Of a stretch of 9,805 nucleotides of DNA, positions 5,380-9,805 are shown piece after piece. Below the pieces are notes generated by a model that was not told the DNA's origin, searched no databases, and worked only from the letters and a program-made list of their open reading frames with translations. Within the stretch, counting starts at the first letter, position 1; the number at the start of each line of letters is the position of its first letter. Location: NCBI GenBank assembly GCA_903911165.1, contig CAIWCQ010000524.1, positions 1 to 9,805 of the forward strand, in the 5' to 3' direction. Made by a program: the position numbers and the translations under genes. Source of the stretch: an uncultured Actinomycetes bacterium (GTDB lineage: Bacteria > Actinomycetota > Actinomycetes > Mycobacteriales > Mycobacteriaceae).

Positions 5380-8214
5380 ATGATGCGGCTGAGCGGCACG
5401 CTGCGCAGACACCGATGGCTGGTTTTCGGCTGCTGGGTGCTCGCGTTGCTGCCGTCGATCTATCTCGCGCTCACGCAGTCGAACCAGTTGACCGGCGGCG
5501 GTTTCGAGGTGGCGGACTCGCAGTCGCTGCATGTCCAGAACGCGATCGAAAACCAGTACACGCAGCAGGGCGCGTCCGCCCTGGCGTTGGTGGCGGCACC
5601 CCGGGCGGACGCGACGTTCGACGACATGTCCGCCGCCGTGGCCGAACTTGAGCGGGCGGCGCAGCAGGTGCCCAGCGTTGAGGTACTGCAAAACCCTACG
5701 CAGCCCCCACCCGCACCGGACCGCCCCTACGTGGTGTCCCTGCGACTGGGCTTCGACAACTCCGGCGCGGTGGACGTCGCCCGGCAGTTGCGCGGGAAAA
5801 TCGGCGTCTCCGGCGATCAGCCCGGCGCTATCGACAACGGCCGTGTGCGGCTCTACGTCATCGGTCAGGGCGCACTCGGCGCGGCCGCACAGACCAGCAC
5901 CAAAAGCGACATCGCCGCCGCGGAACGGTGGAACCTACCGATCGTTCTCATGGTGCTGATCGCGGTGTTCGGTTCACTGGCAGCCGCCGCGATCCCGCTG
6001 GCCCTCGGGATCTGCACGGTCGCGGTGACCATGGGCGTGGTCTATGCGCTCTCGACGCTGACCACGATGTCGGTATTCGTCACGTCCACGGTCTCGATGT
6101 TCGGTATCGCGCTGGCGGTCGACTACTCGCTGTTCATCCTGATGAGGTTCCGGGAGGAGTTGCGGGCGGGACGCGACGGCGACCAGGCCGCCGACGCCGC
6201 CATGGCGACCTCGGGTCTGGCCGTCGTGCTCTCCGGACTCACCGTGATCGCCTCGCTGACCGGCATCTACCTGATCAACACCCCGGTTCTGAAGTCGATG
6301 GCGACCGGCGCGATCCTGGCGGTGGCGGTGGCGGTGCTGACCTCGACCACCCTGACGCCCGCCATTCTGGCTACGTTCGGGCGAGCAGCGGCGCGACGTT
6401 CCCGCCTGCTGCACTGGTCGCGTCGGCCCGAGTCCGATCAGTCCCGATTCTGGACCCGTTGGGTCGGTGCGGTGATGCGCCGCCCCTGGGCCTCGGCCCT
6501 GGGAGCCGCGGCACTGCTGTTGTTCGTGGCCGCACCAGCGCTGTCGATGACGCTCGGCAACAGCATGCAGCGACAGTTCCCGTCCACCCACGAGATCCGC
6601 GGCGGGGTGGCCGCGGCCGCCGAAGCACTGGGGCCCGGGGCACTGGGTCCGATACGGATACTCGTCACCTTCCCCGGCGGGAACGCCGCAGGCAACACCG
6701 GCGAACTGGACGCGGTGGCCGCGAGGATCTCCGAAGCTCCCAACATCGTGTCGGTGTCCCCGCCGGAGTTCGCCGACGACAACGGAAGCGCGCTGATATC
6801 GGCGGTGATGTCGGTGGACCCCGAGGACCTCGCCGCCCGCGACACCGTCGACTGGATGCGAGCGGAACTGCCCGCCGCAGCGGCCGGCGCTCAGATCGAC
6901 GTCGGCGGACCGACGGCGCTGATCAAGGATTTCGACGACCGGGTTTCGCAGACCAAACTGCTGGTGTTCGGTTTCGTCTCGCTAATCGCCTTCGTGATGC
7001 TGCTGATCTCCATCCGGTCGCTGTTCCTGGCACTCAAGGGCGTACTGATGACGGTGCTGTCGGTCGCCGCGGCCTACGGCAGCCTGGTCGCGGTGTTCCA
7101 GTGGGGCTGGCTGGAGCGCATCGGGTTCGAACCGATCACCTCCATCGACAGCACCATCCCGCCTCTGGTGCTGGCTCTGACCTTTGGCCTGTCGATGGAT
7201 TACGAGATCTTTCTCATGACCCGGATCCGGGAGCGCTACCTGCAGTCCGGCGACACCCGCGACGCCGTGGCCTACGGGGTCGCAACCAGTGCCCGCACCA
7301 TCACCAGCGCAGCGTTGATCATGATCGCGGTGTTCATCGGCTTCGCCTTTGCGGGCATGCCACTGGTTGCCCAACTCGGCGTCGCCTGCGCGGTGGCGAT
7401 CGCGGTCGACGCCACCGTGGTGCGACTGGTGCTGGTGCCGTCACTGATGGCCATGTTCGACCAGTGGAACTGGTGGTTGCCGGCCTGGCTGGACCGCATC
7501 CTGCCGTCGGTCGATTTCGAGAAGCCGCTGCCCAAACTCGACCTGGGCGATCTCGTCGTGCTCCCCGACGAAATCTCCTCCATCGCTCCACCCGCCGGTG
7601 ACCTGCGCATGGTGGTCAAAAATGCGGCGCGGCTCAGGGAAATGGCTCCCGACGCGGTCTGCGTCGCCGACCCACTGGCCTTCAGCGGCTGCGGCATTCG
7701 TCGGCCCGCCAAGTCCTCACGGGGCCCCCGATCCGCTACCTTGCGCCCAGTCCATCCGGTGACGATCTGGCGGGGCCGACTCGCGGTGGCGCTCGACGCG
7801 TTGGGAACCGAGACCGATGTCGAGCGGAGCAGTCCCGTCGAGACCACCAACGTCCAACTGCCCACCGGCGACCGGTTGCTGATCCCGACCGGGGCCGAGA
7901 CCCTGCGGCTGCAGAGCTACCTGGTGCTGTGCCGTAACAGCCGGGCGGACTACGCCGAACTCGCCGATCTCGCGGATGCGATGAATATCGACAACGCCGC
8001 GACCGTGCTGGCCGGTATCGACGAGTACTACAGTTCCGGGAACCCGCACCGGATGTGGATCGCGACCCAGTTGGTCAGGCGGCTGGCGGATCCGGTACCC
8101 GCCGACACTGCCGATGACGATCGCTGGTACACCCCGGACGCGGCGGCACAGTGGGACGATGTGCGGACACGGTGCCTGTCGCTGGCAGTAGCGACCCTGG
8201 AGGAAGCGAGTTGA
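5380..8214 (+). CDS. mmpL11: MmpL11, RND-family mycolate-ester/lipid transporter
   Basis: Complete 944-residue MmpL transporter, close to the roughly 966 residues I recall for M. tuberculosis MmpL11, whose family exports mycolate wax ester and monomeromycolyl diacylglycerol to the cell surface and has been linked to haem uptake. The N-terminus MMRLSGTLRRHRWLVF with LTGGGFEVADSQSL (37-50) is characteristic of MmpL11. TM1 is at 12-31, periplasmic domain 1 at about 32-184, TM2-TM6 at about 185-332, TM7 near 370-391, periplasmic domain 2 at about 392-524 and TM8-TM12 at about 526-692. Asp-Tyr pairs for proton relay are D248/Y249 in TM4 (ALAVDYSLF) and D607/Y608 in TM10 (GLSMDYEIF). A cytoplasmic domain of about 240 residues follows, including LIPTGAETLRLQSYLVLC (834-851). 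ATG 5380 and ATG 5383 are both possible starts; the nearest GGAG-like site is 19 nt upstream, unusually far. The stop overlaps the TTG start of the HTH gene. Confidence 0.96.
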   Translation: MMRLSGTLRRHRWLVFGCWVLALLPSIYLALTQSNQLTGGGFEVADSQSLHVQNAIENQYTQQGASALALVAAPRADATFDDMSAAVAELERAAQQVPSVEVLQNPTQPPPAPDRPYVVSLRLGFDNSGAVDVARQLRGKIGVSGDQPGAIDNGRVRLYVIGQGALGAAAQTSTKSDIAAAERWNLPIVLMVLIAVFGSLAAAAIPLALGICTVAVTMGVVYALSTLTTMSVFVTSTVSMFGIALAVDYSLFILMRFREELRAGRDGDQAADAAMATSGLAVVLSGLTVIASLTGIYLINTPVLKSMATGAILAVAVAVLTSTTLTPAILATFGRAAARRSRLLHWSRRPESDQSRFWTRWVGAVMRRPWASALGAAALLLFVAAPALSMTLGNSMQRQFPSTHEIRGGVAAAAEALGPGALGPIRILVTFPGGNAAGNTGELDAVAARISEAPNIVSVSPPEFADDNGSALISAVMSVDPEDLAARDTVDWMRAELPAAAAGAQIDVGGPTALIKDFDDRVSQTKLLVFGFVSLIAFVMLLISIRSLFLALKGVLMTVLSVAAAYGSLVAVFQWGWLERIGFEPITSIDSTIPPLVLALTFGLSMDYEIFLMTRIRERYLQSGDTRDAVAYGVATSARTITSAALIMIAVFIGFAFAGMPLVAQLGVACAVAIAVDATVVRLVLVPSLMAMFDQWNWWLPAWLDRILPSVDFEKPLPKLDLGDLVVLPDEISSIAPPAGDLRMVVKNAARLREMAPDAVCVADPLAFSGCGIRRPAKSSRGPRSATLRPVHPVTIWRGRLAVALDALGTETDVERSSPVETTNVQLPTGDRLLIPTGAETLRLQSYLVLCRNSRADYAELADLADAMNIDNAATVLAGIDEYYSSGNPHRMWIATQLVRRLADPVPADTADDDRWYTPDAAAQWDDVRTRCLSLAVATLEEAS
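8199..8204 (+). promoter_or_regulatory. Shine-Dalgarno site deciding the HTH gene start
   Basis: GGAGGA lies inside the last codons of mmpL11, 6 nt before TTG 8211 and 12 nt before GTG 8217. The spacing favours the TTG, whose first bases overlap the mmpL11 stop as TTGA, an arrangement typical of translational coupling. Confidence 0.72.
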
Positions 8215-8687
8215 CGGTGGCCATCGACGAGCGACCCGTCGAGTTCTGGCCCACGTCGGCGATCCGCGAAGCGCTGGAGACCGGCGACATCACCATCTGG
8301 CAGCGCATCGTCGTCGCGATCAAACGCGACCCGTATGGACGCACCGCACGCCAAGTCGAAGAAGTGCTGGAAGCCGCTGCGCCCCAGGGCATCTCCAAGG
8401 CGCTCCACGAGGTTCTGGTTCGCGCCCGCGGCCACCTGGATGCCAACGAACGCGCCGAGGCCGCCCGGCATGTGCAACTGCTGCTGGAGCGTTCCGGCCT
8501 CGGCCAGCAGGAATTTGCCTCCCGGATCGGCGTCGCGCGGGAAGACCTCGCGGCCTACCTCGACGCGACGGTCAGTCCCGCAGCATCACTGATGATCCGG
8601 ATGCGCCGGCTGTCGGACCGATTCGCCAAGATCCGCGCTCAGCAGTCCTCAGCGGACGTCAATACCGAGTCCGAAGACGCCGGTTAA
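8211..8687 (+). CDS. Small XRE-like helix-turn-helix protein, Rv0201c-like
   Basis: Predicted 158-residue soluble protein, conserved hypothetical, at the position of Rv0201c. The N-terminal part (about 11-55) contains [18 protein letters not shown] and [15 protein letters not shown], an arrangement I associate with actinobacterial proteins that pair this segment with a C-terminal HTH. Residues about 88-137 read as an XRE/Cro-type [23 protein letters not shown] forms helix 2, the turn and the start of helix 3, and [20 protein letters not shown] resembles the usual G-x-x-xP-S closing helices. The C-terminus is polar. The start is TTG 8211, judged from GGAGGA 6 nt upstream and the 4-bp overlap with mmpL11; a longer start at 8151 would lie within mmpL11 and lacks such support. 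Tight coupling to mmpL11 suggests a role tied to that transporter, possibly as a local regulator; this is inference. The TAA stop overlaps that of the opposing PGRS gene. DNA binding is plausible but unproven. Confidence 0.8.
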   Translation: MTVAIDERPVEFWPTSAIREALETGDITIWQRIVVAIKRDPYGRTARQVEEVLEAAAPQGISKALHEVLVRARGHLDANERAEAARHVQLLLERSGLGQQEFASRIGVAREDLAAYLDATVSPAASLMIRMRRLSDRFAKIRAQQSSADVNTESEDAG

Positions 8688-9805
8688 GCCGGCGGCGGCG
8701 TAGGAGTACCGTCGCTGCCGGTAGATCCGGCCGTGGAGCCGCTGCCGCCAGTGCCGCCGTAGCCGCCGAAGCCGGACGTGGTGCCGCCGTTGCCGCCGGT
8801 GCCGCCATTGCCGCCCTTACCCGTGCCCTTGCCGTTGCCGCCAGTTCCGCCGTTGCCGCCGTTCCCGATGGCGCCGCCGGTGCCGCCGGTGCCGCCGGTG
8901 CCGCCCGCACGGTTGTTTGAGTTGGCATTGCCGCCGGCGCCTCCGGCGCCGCCGTTGCCGGTTGGCCCCGCCGGGGTGGTCCCGTCAGCGCCGTCCGCGC
9001 CGTCGACGGCACCTGTTCCGCCGCTACCGCCGAGCGCAGCCGTGCCCGGATCGCCGCCTTTGCCTCCGGTACCACCAGTGACGCCGGCCCCGGTGGCGAT
9101 GTTGTATCCGCCGTTGCCCCCGCGGCCACCGGTGCCACCGGATCCCGAGTTGCCGCCACTGCCACCGGCACCGCCGACGCCCGTCGTATCAAAGAAGAAC
9201 AGGATTGCCCCGGTTCCCGCGTTACCACCGGCACCGCCGGTGGCACCGCTGCCACCGTTGCCACCGCGGCCGCCGGTCCCGGAACCACCGAGTCCTAACA
9301 CCGGATCGGTTCCGCTTCCACCAACGCCGCCGTTACCACCGTTGCCGCCATTGCCACCGCCGCCGCCGCTGCCGCCGTTACCGATCAGCGAGCTGCCGTC
9401 GCCGCCATTGCCGCCGACACCACCTGCAGTACCGTTCCGGCCGTTACCGCCCGTGCCGCCGAAGCCGTTGGTACCACCAGAGCCGTCGTCGCCGCTAATC
9501 CCAGCGCCGCCGGACCCACCGGCACCACCGTCACCGAACAACGACAGGGCGCCGACGCTTCCGCCGTCGCCACCACTGCCCGCTGTACCGCCCGGCGCGA
9601 GGGCCGAGGCGCCGGTTCCGCCGGCCCCGGCGCTGCCGATCAGCAGCGCGCCGGCCCCGCCCTTGCCGCCCGTGCCACTGGTGCCGGTGCCGGTGCCCGT
9701 GCCGCCGTTACCGCCGACGCCACCGGTGCCGAGAAGAACCGCGATACCCGCGCCGCCGCCGTTGCCGCCGTTACCGCCGTTGCCGTTGGTGCCGGTGGAC
9801 CGTGC
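8684..9805 (-). CDS. PGRS-type glycine-rich repeat protein (N-terminus outside window)
   Basis: A frame open from the right edge to TAA at 8686-8684 encodes the last 373 residues of a glycine-rich protein made of GGxGGx and GGNGGT-type repeats, as in PE_PGRS proteins. The N-terminal PE domain, if any, is beyond the window, so I call it PGRS-type rather than PE_PGRS. Short hydrophobic islands interrupt the repeat (counting from the window edge: IAVLL 21-25, ALLI 53-56, ALSLF 86-90, SLI 139-141, VLGL 169-172, ILFFF 201-205, YNI 234-236, AL 257-258). The last 110 residues lack clear islands and carry more Asn, Thr and Lys, ending in [13 protein letters not shown] without any globular C-terminal domain. 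PGRS proteins are typically surface-exposed or secreted; this one's role is unknown. TTG codons inside the repeat, such as at 9541, could be mistaken for starts, but the frame continues unbroken upstream. The gene ends 4 bp inside the HTH gene's stop. Confidence 0.88.
   Translation of the reverse strand, partial: ARSTGTNGNGGNGGNGGGAGIAVLLGTGGVGGNGGTGTGTGTSGTGGKGGAGALLIGSAGAGGTGASALAPGGTAGSGGDGGSVGALSLFGDGGAGGSGGAGISGDDGSGGTNGFGGTGGNGRNGTAGGVGGNGGDGSSLIGNGGSGGGGGNGGNGGNGGVGGSGTDPVLGLGGSGTGGRGGNGGSGATGGAGGNAGTGAILFFFDTTGVGGAGGSGGNSGSGGTGGRGGNGGYNIATGAGVTGGTGGKGGDPGTAALGGSGGTGAVDGADGADGTTPAGPTGNGGAGGAGGNANSNNRAGGTGGTGGTGGAIGNGGNGGTGGNGKGTGKGGNGGTGGNGGTTSGFGGYGGTGGSGSTAGSTGSDGTPTPPPA
8745..9805 (-). 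repeat. PGRS-type low-complexity GC-rich repeat
   Basis: On the plus strand this region is a long run of imperfect gccgcc(g/a)tt(g/a)cc and gccgccggtgcc units, which on the coding strand specify Gly-Gly-Asn and Gly-Gly-Thr. The units are not exact tandem copies; they are degenerate 9- to 15-bp words. Such stretches are prone to unequal recombination, polymerase slippage and assembly error, so the exact length should be treated with caution. Confidence 0.85.

Noticed and set aside
5928..7601. 557-residue plus-strand frame inside mmpL11, and long antisense frames over mmpL3 and mmpL11
   Set aside because: They have the Arg/Gly/Pro/His composition of shadow frames in GC-rich genes, and no motif or ribosome site supports them, while the overlapping frame encodes a complete MmpL protein.
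8684..9541. A complete 285-residue glycine-rich protein starting at TTG 9541
   Set aside because: The same frame continues without a stop and with the same Gly-Gly-x pattern to the window edge, so 9541 is internal.
8700..9805. CRISPR array or noncoding satellite in the GCC-rich repeat
   Set aside because: There are no constant repeats with unique spacers, and the minus-strand frame stays open for over 1.1 kb with PGRS codon structure.

Overview
This window comes from a high-GC actinobacterium, almost certainly a member of the Mycobacteriaceae. Two MmpL-type RND transporters, a mycobacterial haem-binding (MHB) secreted protein and a PGRS-type glycine-repeat protein occur together, and TANNNT -10 hexamers sit directly in front of GTG starts. 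The gene order mmpL3, AI-2E-family membrane protein, flippase-like membrane protein, MHB protein, mmpL11, HTH protein matches, read on the other strand, the Rv0206c to Rv0201c block of M. tuberculosis as I remember it. The species cannot be named from the sequence. A long PGRS gene beside mmpL11 and a DUF3054 gene inside the block differ from the M. tuberculosis arrangement I remember.

Layout: the 3' three quarters of mmpL3 (+) run to 2192 and meet an AI-2E-family transporter (-, 2152-3279) tail to tail. A 78-bp divergent gap holds two face-to-face -10 elements, each 6-7 nt from a GTG start. Next come a flippase-like integral membrane protein (+, 3358-4431) and, 23 nt on, a small four-helix DUF3054 protein (+, 4455-4850). 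Its stop codon overlaps that of a secreted MHB-family protein (-, 4847-5215). A 164-bp divergent gap separates this from mmpL11 (+, 5380-8214), which overlaps by 4 bp a small XRE-like HTH protein (+, 8211-8687). Its stop overlaps the stop of a PGRS-type protein (-, 8684 to beyond the window end). No gene-free stretch reaches 300 bases; the longest is 164 bp. No tRNA, rRNA, CRISPR array, insertion sequence or clear intrinsic terminator was seen.

How the genes may work together (family knowledge plus inference): MmpL3 exports trehalose monomycolate for the outer membrane. MmpL11 exports mycolic-acid-containing wax esters and related lipids. In M. tuberculosis the Rv0203 haem carrier is reported to hand haem to MmpL3 and MmpL11. 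The locus is therefore an envelope-lipid export and haem-uptake module with three little-studied membrane proteins between the two transporters. I see no wholly new system. The points most worth a second look are the paired leaderless promoters, the three convergent gene pairs whose stops overlap, the reduced set of histidines in the MHB protein, the pentapeptide repeat in the MmpL3 tail, the HTH gene translationally coupled to mmpL11, and the roughly 32-residue spacing of hydrophobic islands in the PGRS protein.
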